Shown here: positions 44,282-52,448 of the stretch, piece after piece | How the letters are laid out: every line of letters starts with the position of its first letter | How positions within the stretch are numbered: position 1 is the first letter of the stretch | Assembly: GCA_937926205.1 (NCBI GenBank) | Contig: CALEYL010000053.1 | Span: 124,001 to 188,000, forward strand | DNA length: 64,000 nucleotides | Source: an uncultured Saprospiraceae bacterium | GTDB taxonomy: Bacteria > Bacteroidota > Bacteroidia > Chitinophagales > Saprospiraceae | Direction of reading: 5' to 3' | Notes under the pieces: model-generated | Databases searched by the model: none | Told to the model about the DNA's origin: nothing | The model's input: only the letters and a program-made list of their open reading frames with translations | Translations under genes and position numbers: made by a program

Positions 44282-45169
44282 TCAATCGATTAGTTTGCCT
44301 TTGGGGTATATTCCCAAAACTTTCAGGTTGTGCGTTATGGGCAAAATGGCATCCACAGCCTGTTGATGACTCAGTTTGCCCTCTGCAACAAAATCGAGAA
44401 AAAACAAATATTCCCAGGGTTTCCCAATGATGGGCATGGACTGAATCTTCGTCAGGTTGGCATGATAGGCCGACAAAACAGCGAGCACCTTGTAAAGACT
44501 GCCCACTTCATGATCTACAGAAAAGCAGAGCGAAACTTTGTCAGAGGCCGGGTTTTCTTCAATTTCACTTTCGCGTTGCAGGACCAAAAAACGGGTCAGG
44601 TTTTTTTTGTTGGTTTCGATGCTCTCTGCCAGCATGTTCAGACCGTAAAGCTCAGCGGCCAATGAACTGCCAATTGCACCGACCTGACGAAGGCCCTGCT
44701 CTTTGATGTTTCGTGCACTAAGCGCTGTGTCTTCTGCCTCTACCAATCGAATATGCGGATACTGGCGGAAAAATTCGCGACACTGTGCAATGGCAATAGG
44801 GTGGGAATGTACTTCCGCCAGGTCCTTGATTTCGACGCCCGGCAAAGCCATCAGGTTTTGGCGAATGCGCAGAAATACTTCTCCCGCAGCCTGTAATTTC
44901 GATTCGTTCAACAGTCGAAAATTGCCCATCAGGCCTCCCGCCAGGGTATTTTCCATCGCCATCAATCCAACATCGGCCTGAATGCCTTTTTCCACATACG
45001 CTACCAACTCATCGAAGGTAAGGGCCGGAACGATTTCTACGTTATCCGGACTAAAGTATTGCCTTGCAGCAATTTCATGGAAAGCTCCGGGGACTCCCTG
45101 GATAGCGACCCTGAGGGGGTGCTGTAGCGCCGGAATTTCTCCAGCAGGCGCTGATGCGGTCTCTGACAT
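44282..45169 (-). CDS. pheA: Prephenate dehydratase with ACT domain
   Basis: 295 residues from the ATG at 45169 (MSETASAPAGEIP). Catalytic domain: RVAIQGVPGAFHEIAARQYF, VEKGIQADVGLMAMENTLAG, HPIAIAQCREFF, GAIGSSLAAELYGL and LTRFLVLQRE (the ESRF-loop position). The ACT domain follows (VDHEVGSLYKVLAVLSAYHANLTKIQSMPI; split here as DHEVGSLYKVLAVL and NLTKIQSMPI), for Phe feedback. First gene of the operon, behind two successive attenuator-like modules. Confidence 0.94.
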   Translation of the reverse strand: MSETASAPAGEIPALQHPLRVAIQGVPGAFHEIAARQYFSPDNVEIVPALTFDELVAYVEKGIQADVGLMAMENTLAGGLMGNFRLLNESKLQAAGEVFLRIRQNLMALPGVEIKDLAEVHSHPIAIAQCREFFRQYPHIRLVEAEDTALSARNIKEQGLRQVGAIGSSLAAELYGLNMLAESIETNKKNLTRFLVLQRESEIEENPASDKVSLCFSVDHEVGSLYKVLAVLSAYHANLTKIQSMPIIGKPWEYLFFLDFVAEGKLSHQQAVDAILPITHNLKVLGIYPKGKLID

Positions 45170-45209
45170 GGTATTATATTGTAAATAATTGACAATCAAT
45201 TCAAGGCAT

Positions 45210-45243
45210 AAAAAAAGCCCCGTCTTCGTGCGGGGCTTTTTTT
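45210..45243 (-). terminator. Attenuator terminator 2, just before pheA
   Basis: GCCCCG-loop-CGGGGC followed by seven T residues, with an A-run before it (so it can work in both directions). It lies 22 nt after the stop of leader peptide 2 and 41 nt before the pheA ATG, i.e. inside the operon leader. Confidence 0.9.
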
Positions 45244-45264
45244 AGATTACCTTTATCCAAAGAT

Positions 45265-45351
45265 TTAGGTAAAAGCGCATGCCCCTTCACGGTATCCGTA
45301 AAAGCTAAACCAATAAAAACCCCAAAATCGCTTGTTCTGGTCAGGCATCAT
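45265..45351 (-). CDS. Leader peptide 2 (Phe/Tyr/Trp-rich), proximal attenuator
   Basis: 28 codons, start ATG ATG at 45351/45348, stop TAA at 45265. Its core RFWGFYWFSFYGY contains four Phe, two Trp and three Tyr in 13 codons, with one more Phe before the stop. The GGGGC at 45281-45285 follows the aromatic codons and can pair with GCCCC of terminator 2. Shares TGGTTTAGCTTTTAC with leader 1. Confidence 0.85.
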   Translation of the reverse strand: MMPDQNKRFWGFYWFSFYGYREGACAFT

Positions 45352-45397
45352 GTTTGGTTTTATTCTGCGCTTCAGAGTAACGCGCTGTCTTAACAGC

Positions 45398-45425
45398 AAA
45401 AAAAAAGTCCCGATTTGCGGGACTT
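45398..45425 (-). terminator. Attenuator terminator 1
   Basis: AAGTCCCG-CAAAT-CGGGACTT followed by a run of nine T residues, 43 nt after the stop of leader peptide 1 and 47 nt before the start of leader peptide 2. Confidence 0.9.
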
Positions 45426-45467
45426 CCTAATTTTATTTCGAACACTTGTCGAATGGATTAGCAGCCC

Positions 45468-45524
45468 CTACGGTTTACCGTAAAAGTAAAAGCTAAACCA
45501 AAAATTATTCGACAAAGCTGTCAT
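45468..45524 (-). CDS. Leader peptide 1 (Phe/Tyr-rich), distal attenuator
   Basis: 18 codons: MTALSNNFWFSFYFYGKP. Seven of nine consecutive residues (8-16) are aromatic (four Phe, two Tyr, one Trp). The stop TAG is followed immediately by GGGGCT, which can pair with AGTCCC of terminator 1. Codons 4-7 (TTGTCGAAT) are perfectly complementary to ATTCGACAA at 45446-45454. ATG lies about 16-20 nt after the expected start site. Confidence 0.85.
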   Translation of the reverse strand: MTALSNNFWFSFYFYGKP

Positions 45525-45544
45525 AGATTCAATCATTATATACA

Positions 45545-45575
45545 CAAACGTATGGATAAATTTGTTTACGCGCAA
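45545..45575 (-). promoter_or_regulatory. Promoter of the Phe/Tyr operon: TTG-N20-TACGTTTG
   Basis: On the minus strand TTG (45573-45575) and TACGTTTG (45545-45552), spacing 20, both exact for the Bacteroidota consensus. Transcription would start near 45540, just before leader peptide 1. Confidence 0.75.
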
Positions 45576-45639
45576 TAGGAAGCCCTTTATTTTTTTATTA
45601 AAAAAGGATAATGTTCGTTAAATCGGTTTCAATATCACC

Positions 45640-47403
45640 TCAGTTTTCTTCAACCAATTGCAAAAACTGCATCTCATAAAGCTCACGATAGCGCCCGTTT
45701 TCCTGGCGCAACAGCGTGTCGTGGTCTCCAAATTCCAGTACTTTCCCTTTTTCCAACACCAGAATGTTATCGGCGTGGCGTATGGTTGATAGCCGGTGCG
45801 CAATGATGATGGATGTCCGTTGCTTGATCAGGGTTTCTATCGCAAACTGGATGACAGATTCCGATTCCGGGTCAATAGAGGAGGTGGCTTCATCAAGGAT
45901 CAGGATATCCGGATCAAAAACGAGGGCACGCACGAAAGAGACTAATTGCCTTTGCCCCATGGATAAGGTGGCGCCGCGTTCCATAACCTGATAATCGTAG
46001 CCGCCGGGCAGGCGCATGATAAAGTCGTGGGCGCCAATCATACGGGCAGCATCAATTACCTGCTCCCGCGTGATGCCACTGTCGCGCAGGGTGATGTTTT
46101 CCAGGATCGTTCCGGAGAACAAAAATACATCCTGCAGAACAACGGCAATACGTCGCCGCAAGCCCTGCAATTCGTATTCCCTGAGGTTAACGTCGTCTAC
46201 GCGCACTTCCCCCTTTTGCAATTCATAGAAACGGTTGAGGATATTGGTAATGGTGGTTTTACCCGAACCGGTACTGCCCACTATGGCGAGCGTTTCTCCG
46301 GGGCGAATGTGAAAACTAACGTCCTTTAGCACAAAATCTTTGTCATTGTAAGAAAACCAGACTTTGTCAAAAACGACGTCCCCCTTCAGCCGTTCAGGTT
46401 TAAGGGTTCCTGTGTTTTCGATTTTATCGGTTCGGTCAAGCAGCTGAAAGACGCGTTCGGCAGCGACCAATGCCATTTGTAAAGTATTGAAATTGTCCGC
46501 CAGGGTCCGGATAGGACGAAAAAGCATGTTGAGGTAAATGGGAAAAGCAACCAGGACACCCAGGGTGACGCCATTGACTTCCAACGTATTGCGGGCGCCC
46601 CACCAGACCATTAAGCCGAGTGCAGCCGCTGCGACGATGTCCACCACCGGGTAGAAGACAGCGTAATAAAGGATGGAGTCCAGGTTTGCTTTCGTATACT
46701 CCCGGTTGATAACCCTGTATTTTTCAGCTTCCTGTGCTTCAGCATTAAAAATCTGTACGGTGCGCATCCCGGTAATGCGTTCCTGCAAAAAAGCATTCAT
46801 GCGAGCAATCTGGGTGCGGACAATCTGAAAAGAGGCTTTTACTTTTTCTTTAAAAATATAGCTGGCAATAACGAGTATAGGTAATACCGTCATACAGACC
46901 AACGTCAGCTTCCAGCTGGTGTAAAGCATGATGCCCAGCACCGCAATCAGGGCCAGTACATCTGCAATAATGGTCATGACCCCTTCTGAAAATACAGAGT
47001 TGATGGTTTCGATGTCATTGATGGTGCGCGTTGTGGAAGTTCCAACAGGTGTACGGTCGAAATAAGACAGGCGCAGGCTGGTGATGTGTTGAAAAATGCG
47101 TACCCGCAGATCGCGGATAACCGACTGCCCCAGCCAGCTGGTGACATAACTGAAGCCGTACCGGAAGACCGTTTCCACCAGCAACAGCGCAAAAACGACA
47201 ATGGCAATGCGGGTAAGACCACTTGCATCCCCGTTAAAGACATGGTCGTCTACCATTTGCTGGATCAGGTAAGGACGCAAAATGGACAACGGGGCAAGGG
47301 TAACAGTGAGTACAGACGCCAGCAGGAATGCCCAGCGATAGGGCTCTACCAGTTTGAACAACCTGCCCAGAAGGCCGAAGTTTATTTTTTTTGATGCTTC
47401 CAT
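45640..47403 (-). CDS. ABC exporter, fused membrane and ATPase domains
   Basis: 587 residues: six-helix domain (to ~320) then ATPase with GSTGSGKTT, LSMGQRQLVS (signature with Met for Gly), ILILDEATSSIDPESE and IAHRLST. Typical half-exporter of the multidrug/lipid type. It starts 36 nt after the TolC-like gene and is probably the last gene of the efflux operon. A/T hairpin near 45581-45606 may end it. Confidence 0.92.
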   Translation of the reverse strand: MEASKKINFGLLGRLFKLVEPYRWAFLLASVLTVTLAPLSILRPYLIQQMVDDHVFNGDASGLTRIAIVVFALLLVETVFRYGFSYVTSWLGQSVIRDLRVRIFQHITSLRLSYFDRTPVGTSTTRTINDIETINSVFSEGVMTIIADVLALIAVLGIMLYTSWKLTLVCMTVLPILVIASYIFKEKVKASFQIVRTQIARMNAFLQERITGMRTVQIFNAEAQEAEKYRVINREYTKANLDSILYYAVFYPVVDIVAAAALGLMVWWGARNTLEVNGVTLGVLVAFPIYLNMLFRPIRTLADNFNTLQMALVAAERVFQLLDRTDKIENTGTLKPERLKGDVVFDKVWFSYNDKDFVLKDVSFHIRPGETLAIVGSTGSGKTTITNILNRFYELQKGEVRVDDVNLREYELQGLRRRIAVVLQDVFLFSGTILENITLRDSGITREQVIDAARMIGAHDFIMRLPGGYDYQVMERGATLSMGQRQLVSFVRALVFDPDILILDEATSSIDPESESVIQFAIETLIKQRTSIIIAHRLSTIRHADNILVLEKGKVLEFGDHDTLLRQENGRYRELYEMQFLQLVEEN

Positions 47404-47439
47404 TGTCTATTTTATTCAGAAAACCTTATAGGTCTTGCC

Positions 47440-48813
47440 TTACCTCAGCAGCCCCCCTGTCAATTGCAGCATTTCGGTTTCAATGTTCTTCAGGTTAAAC
47501 AAGGCATTCAGCCGACCTTGAGTGGCATTGATGTATCCCAATTGCACCGTGCGGTAATCAAAAGAGCTGATCAGGCCGCCCTTGAAGCGTTCGCCGGCAA
47601 TATCGAGATTGCGCTGCGCATTGTCGACCAGCTGGTTCGTCAATTCCAGCAACTGTTTCTGGTTGTTATAAGTTGCAATGGTATTGGCCAATTGCGTATT
47701 CAGCGTTCGTTTCAGATTTTCGACATCCAGTTGGGCAATCAATTCATTGGTTTTTGAATTTTCGATGTTTCGTCTCCGCACGCCGCCGTCAAAAATGTTG
47801 TAAGCTACTGAAAAGTTGACAAAAAAGTTAAGGCTATTGGAGGTTACTGCATCCAGGTCCAGTTTGATGGGGTTCCCCATGTCGTCACGGGAAGCAAGTG
47901 TCCCGCTGCCTCCCGACAGGTTGGCGTTGTAGGTGGCTCCGCTGCGAACGTTTACCGAGGGGTACCTGGCCGATTCCTGAATGCGGGTGTTGATGTTACT
48001 CAAATCCCGATTAAGGTATAAATTCTGAAGCAGCTGGTTGCTGGCAAGCATGGCTGTTTGCAGCGCTTCTGCATTGTAATCCACGGCAACATAATCCAGA
48101 GGATCTACCAGTTGGTATTGCTGATTCAGGTTATCTACCCCCAATGCGAGGTTGAGGTTCCGAAGGGCATTCTCATAAGCGATGCCTTGCTGGAGAAACA
48201 GGGTGGAATCATTGAGGTAAGCATCCTGATTTTGAAGGACATCAAAAGTGCCGGCACGTCCAAATTCCTGACGGATGCTGGCAAAGTTGACCCTGTCGCG
48301 CGACAAAACCAACGATTGACGGCGTATTTCCAGCCGTTCCTGCTCAATCAGGGCCGCATAATAAGCCAGTATGACCGTCCGGATGGTATTTTCCACGGCA
48401 ATGCGAACATTGCCCTGGCCAATTCGCTCCAACTGCGCCAGTTGTTGCTTGGTCAGGTTAACGCGATTGCCGTTGTAAAGCGTCCAGGTCGCCTCAATCC
48501 CAGGGGAGACGCCGGTAGTGACCGTGGTAATTTCGCGGGTAAATGACGCCGGGTTGTTGGCGTCATTGAACCCGTTGTTCCAGCCCAGGGTCAGGTTAAC
48601 GTTTGGATATTTCCCTGCTGTGCCCCATTTGTTGTTGTTCTGGGCAATATCGGCACTGCGCTGTGCAATTTGCAGTGCGTAGTTATTCTGAAGCGCCAGG
48701 TCTATGGATTGAGACAGGCTGAGCGATTCCTGTGCATTGCCCAAGTGGAACAAACTCCCCAAAACCAGGGTAATGATTGCTGTTTTAGCCCGCAAAGCGT
48801 CCTTCAAATACAT
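47440..48813 (-). CDS. TolC-family outer-membrane efflux protein
   Basis: 457 residues from the ATG at 48813 (MYLKDALRAKTAIITLVLGS signal; signal end LGNAQ). Two internally similar halves of long helices with SLSQSIDLALQNNYALQIAQ and FNVSYNIFDGG-like (VAYNIFDGGVRRRNIE) strand regions. It forms the outer-membrane channel for the RND pump encoded upstream. Its start overlaps the gtrA end by 29 nt. Confidence 0.9.
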   Translation of the reverse strand: MYLKDALRAKTAIITLVLGSLFHLGNAQESLSLSQSIDLALQNNYALQIAQRSADIAQNNNKWGTAGKYPNVNLTLGWNNGFNDANNPASFTREITTVTTGVSPGIEATWTLYNGNRVNLTKQQLAQLERIGQGNVRIAVENTIRTVILAYYAALIEQERLEIRRQSLVLSRDRVNFASIRQEFGRAGTFDVLQNQDAYLNDSTLFLQQGIAYENALRNLNLALGVDNLNQQYQLVDPLDYVAVDYNAEALQTAMLASNQLLQNLYLNRDLSNINTRIQESARYPSVNVRSGATYNANLSGGSGTLASRDDMGNPIKLDLDAVTSNSLNFFVNFSVAYNIFDGGVRRRNIENSKTNELIAQLDVENLKRTLNTQLANTIATYNNQKQLLELTNQLVDNAQRNLDIAGERFKGGLISSFDYRTVQLGYINATQGRLNALFNLKNIETEMLQLTGGLLR

Positions 48814-49222
48814 AGCGTTTGAGATAAAAGTTATAGAAAAAAACCAGACCGGTAGCAATCAATTTTGTCACTGCCTGATGTTCATTGAAAAAAGACTGTG
48901 TGGATAATCCATAAATGATAACCGAACTGAGGAAAAGCCCCCCAAGAGAGACCAGCGCCGCAAAGAAAAAGGCTTTGCGCACCGATCGACGGAGTTGAAA
49001 AACAAAACGTTTTTGCAACAGAAAATTAACGACCATGCCCACCGAGTAAGCAATGATGTTGGAAGGCACCGGCGCCAGAACTTTATTCACGAGTACCAGA
49101 TAAATGGTATAGTCAAAGCCCGTTGCGATGGTACTTGCAATGGCGTATTTTGCCTTGGGCAGCGCCCAATTGAATAATTTACGCCATGCCGGCGCTTGCT
49201 TCATGTCGGTCATTTCAATCAT
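48785..49222 (-). CDS. GtrA-family membrane protein
   Basis: 145 residues, four helices, with the GtrA features KYAIASTIATGFDYTIYLVL, YSVGMVVNFLLQKRFVFQ and a C-terminal FYNFYLKRYVF. GtrA proteins help move or flip polyprenyl-linked sugars. It overlaps the RND pump gene by 8 nt and tolC by 29 nt, an unusual place for this family. Confidence 0.9.
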   Translation of the reverse strand: MIEMTDMKQAPAWRKLFNWALPKAKYAIASTIATGFDYTIYLVLVNKVLAPVPSNIIAYSVGMVVNFLLQKRFVFQLRRSVRKAFFFAALVSLGGLFLSSVIIYGLSTQSFFNEHQAVTKLIATGLVFFYNFYLKRYVFEGRFAG

Positions 49223-52200
49223 TATTTCCTCCCTTCAGGGTGTATTCTTCTTCTGCTTCCAGCGCTTTCCGTGCAGGCTCTACAGATTCATAGCTGGGTT
49301 TAGCGCCATTCCACAGCCAGGCGGAATAAACCTTGAGGCGGTTGTTGAAAATCAGTAACACGGGCAAAAGTACTAAAATACAGATCGTTGTCGCCGCTAA
49401 TCCAAAGGATACAGAAATAGCCATCGGAATGAGGAACTGCGCCTGGAGGCTTTTTTCCAGCAAAATTGGCGACAAGCCGGCAATGGTCGTTACCGAGGTT
49501 AGCAAAATTGGCCGGAAACGGGTGATCCCCGCTTCGTAAATGGCCTCCATTTGCCCGCGTTTATCCCGCAAGAGATCGTTGTAGGTGTCTATAAAGACGA
49601 TGGCGTCATTGACCAACACCCCAATCAGTGCAACCATACCCAGAAAAGAAAACAAACTGATTGGCGCGCCCATCAGCCAGTGCCCCCATCCAACGCCAAG
49701 CATGGAAAATGGAATCATCAGAAAAACGATGACCGTTTGGCTGATAGACCGGAAAGTCAGGGCAATAATGAAGAAAATGATGGCCAGCATCACCGAACCT
49801 ACGATCTGAATCGAAGCCGCACTTTTTGCCTGTTCGCGGTTTTGCCCCTCAAACAAAGCCGCCACGGAAGGAAATCCGGCAAGTATCTTCGGCAGCATTT
49901 CGTCGCGCAGACTGGATGTGAGTTCACTCACCGAAACATCGTCGCGCGAAACATCTGCTTCTATTTTCACCTCGCGTTTGCCATCAATGTGATTGATGCT
50001 GATGACGCCCCGCTTCAGTTCGATGTTGGCAATTTCTGAAAGCGGAAATTCGCGCCCGTCAGAAAAGCGCACGCGCATGTTGGCCAACTGGGTGAGATCA
50101 GAGCGGTCTTCTTCGTCGTAGCGAACCCAAACGCGCACTTCATCCCGGCCCCGCTGCAGGCGTTGCACTTCACTGCCAAAAAATCCCTGGCGTACCTGTC
50201 CGACGATGTCCTGAAGGTTGAGCCCCAGATACAGGGCTTTGTCTTTCAGGGTGAGGTTTACTTCCTGCAAACCTTCCTGGTTGTTATCGACCACGTCGCT
50301 CAGCTCTGCCAGTTCCTGCAATTCCGATTTTACTTTTTCAGCGGCAGCGTTCAGTTCTGCATAATTATTGCCGACCAATGAAATAGAAATAGGCTTTCCA
50401 AAAGCGGATTGTGAGCCATAGGTCACCAATTCTGCTTCATCCATGGGGCCGGCTTCTTCGCGAATCGCATTGATCACTTCCCTAAGCGAGAGGCTGTCGC
50501 GATTTTCGCCATCCAGAAGCGCCACATTTAAGCCCCCCTGATAAGAAGCAGGGCCGATATTTCTTTCAATGCGCAGGATGGCCTTTTTTTCATCGTTGAA
50601 ATAATGCTGGCTTAGTTTTTCATTTGCCCGCCACGCTGCTTCTTCCAGGTGAACCAACATGTCCTGTGTGACGTGTTCACGCGTACCGGAGGGCATCTGC
50701 AGGGTAATGGCGATGTCGTCGCGTTCAATAATGGGGAAAAAAGTCCCTTTGATGATGCCGCCGCCTATGGCACCGAAAGTGATGAGCAACAATCCTGTTA
50801 TGGTTGAAAACGTCAGCACTTTATGGTGCATTGCCAGTTTAAGCACTTTGGAATAGATGCGATCCCGGAGCCAGTTCATGATTTTGTCGAAAAACAGTTG
50901 GACCCGCCCTGGTTTTTCCCCTTTAATCAAAGCTTTGGAATGGGCGATGTGCGAAGGTAAAATCAGGACGCCTTCTATCAGCGATACCATGAGCGACGCG
51001 ATGACCACAACCGCCATTTGTGAAAAGAATTCGCCCAGGCGCCCTTCGATGAAGAAGAAGGCCCCGAAAGCAACCACTGTTGTCAAAACAGAAGCAACAA
51101 CTGCCGGAATCACTTTAAGCGAACCGTTCAGCGCTGCCTGTATCGGGGGCAGGCCTTTTTCGTGGTCCTGGTATATGCTCTCACCGATCACGATACCATC
51201 ATCTACCAAAATGCCGACGACGATGATCATCCCGAACAGAGAGATGACATTTATCGTAATACCCACAAAGTAAGCGCACACAAACATACCGGCAAACGAA
51301 ACCGGAATGGCAATCGCCACCCAGAAAGCCAGTCGCCAGTTGAGGAAAATAGCCAGGGTAAGCAGTACGATAAAAAAGCCCTGCAGTCCGTTTTTGGTTA
51401 ATAAGTCAATGCGCTGATTCAGCAAAACTGATCCATCGCGGATGATTGTGGCTTTTACGATGTCGTTTTTAGCATTAAACTGCTCAATATAGTCTTTGAC
51501 CTTATCGGTAATGCCGATCATGTCTTCTTCCAGCGTATTTTGCACCGTAGCCACGACGCTGGGTTTGCTGTTCATAAAACTACGGGCGGGTTCGTCAGCC
51601 CACTGATCGCGGATATTGGCTACCTGATGCAGGTAAACCACCCCTCCATTCGGTGTGTTTTTGACAACAATATCGCGCAGGCCATCGGCGTAATAAAACT
51701 TGTTGCGCGCCCGGACGAGGAGTTCTTCTTCAGGGCCTTTGATGGAACCGCCGGTAATGTCCAGGTTTGCCGAGCGCACTGCCTGGGTAGCTTGCTGAAA
51801 GGTAAGGCCGTAGGCGCGAAGGTCGCTTTCGCGAAAAGCGATTTCTATTTCTTCATCCGGAAAGCCGGTGATGTTCACTTTTGAAATGCCGTCAATGGCG
51901 CGCAATTCATCTTCTACCTGGCGACCATAACGCTTCAGGGTTTGCAGATCAACTTCCCCGCTAAGGGCAAAACTAATCGCGAAGCCCAGGTTTTCCAATT
52001 TATAAATAACCGCAGGCTCCATACCGACGGGAAAAGAATTGATCCGGTCAACCGCGTTTTTCACATCCTGAAGTACCAAATCCGGGTTGTATCCTTTGAA
52101 TGCTTCCACCGTCACCGTACCGCTGTTTTCACGCGATACGGAAGTGAATCGCTCCACGCCGGTCAGGCCTTTCAGGTTTTCTTCGATCCTCGAAATCACC

Positions 52201-52388
52201 CCCTCTTCCACCTCCTGTGGCGAAGCGCCGGGGTAAACAATCTGAATGGAAATAATCCGGCTTTCAACCTCCGGGAAAAAAGTGGACTTAACGCTGCCTA
52301 ATGAAAACCATCCCATGATGAGGATGGCAAACATGAGCAAGTTGGCGGCAACGGGGTATTTGATAAAATAGAGTACGATGCCTCTCAT
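49215..52388 (-). CDS. RND efflux permease (AcrB/HAE1-like)
   Basis: 1057 residues, twelve helices with two large periplasmic loops. Typical blocks: FPEVESRIISIQIVYPGASPQEVEE (as FPEVE...YPGASPQEVE), GILVDDGIVIGESIYQ in helix 4 with the acidic relay DD, and VALIGVLVNDAIVFIDTYNDL in the second half. The proton-driven pump of a tripartite system with the MFP upstream and TolC downstream. It belongs to the more divergent Bacteroidota AcrB group; substrate unknown. Confidence 0.93.
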   Translation of the reverse strand: MRGIVLYFIKYPVAANLLMFAILIMGWFSLGSVKSTFFPEVESRIISIQIVYPGASPQEVEEGVISRIEENLKGLTGVERFTSVSRENSGTVTVEAFKGYNPDLVLQDVKNAVDRINSFPVGMEPAVIYKLENLGFAISFALSGEVDLQTLKRYGRQVEDELRAIDGISKVNITGFPDEEIEIAFRESDLRAYGLTFQQATQAVRSANLDITGGSIKGPEEELLVRARNKFYYADGLRDIVVKNTPNGGVVYLHQVANIRDQWADEPARSFMNSKPSVVATVQNTLEEDMIGITDKVKDYIEQFNAKNDIVKATIIRDGSVLLNQRIDLLTKNGLQGFFIVLLTLAIFLNWRLAFWVAIAIPVSFAGMFVCAYFVGITINVISLFGMIIVVGILVDDGIVIGESIYQDHEKGLPPIQAALNGSLKVIPAVVASVLTTVVAFGAFFFIEGRLGEFFSQMAVVVIASLMVSLIEGVLILPSHIAHSKALIKGEKPGRVQLFFDKIMNWLRDRIYSKVLKLAMHHKVLTFSTITGLLLITFGAIGGGIIKGTFFPIIERDDIAITLQMPSGTREHVTQDMLVHLEEAAWRANEKLSQHYFNDEKKAILRIERNIGPASYQGGLNVALLDGENRDSLSLREVINAIREEAGPMDEAELVTYGSQSAFGKPISISLVGNNYAELNAAAEKVKSELQELAELSDVVDNNQEGLQEVNLTLKDKALYLGLNLQDIVGQVRQGFFGSEVQRLQRGRDEVRVWVRYDEEDRSDLTQLANMRVRFSDGREFPLSEIANIELKRGVISINHIDGKREVKIEADVSRDDVSVSELTSSLRDEMLPKILAGFPSVAALFEGQNREQAKSAASIQIVGSVMLAIIFFIIALTFRSISQTVIVFLMIPFSMLGVGWGHWLMGAPISLFSFLGMVALIGVLVNDAIVFIDTYNDLLRDKRGQMEAIYEAGITRFRPILLTSVTTIAGLSPILLEKSLQAQFLIPMAISVSFGLAATTICILVLLPVLLIFNNRLKVYSAWLWNGAKPSYESVEPARKALEAEEEYTLKGGNND

Positions 52389-52448
52389 GAGTATAGGTGT
52401 TTATGATAATCTCAGTTGCTTACAATTTTTAAAACAGCTGTTACGGCC

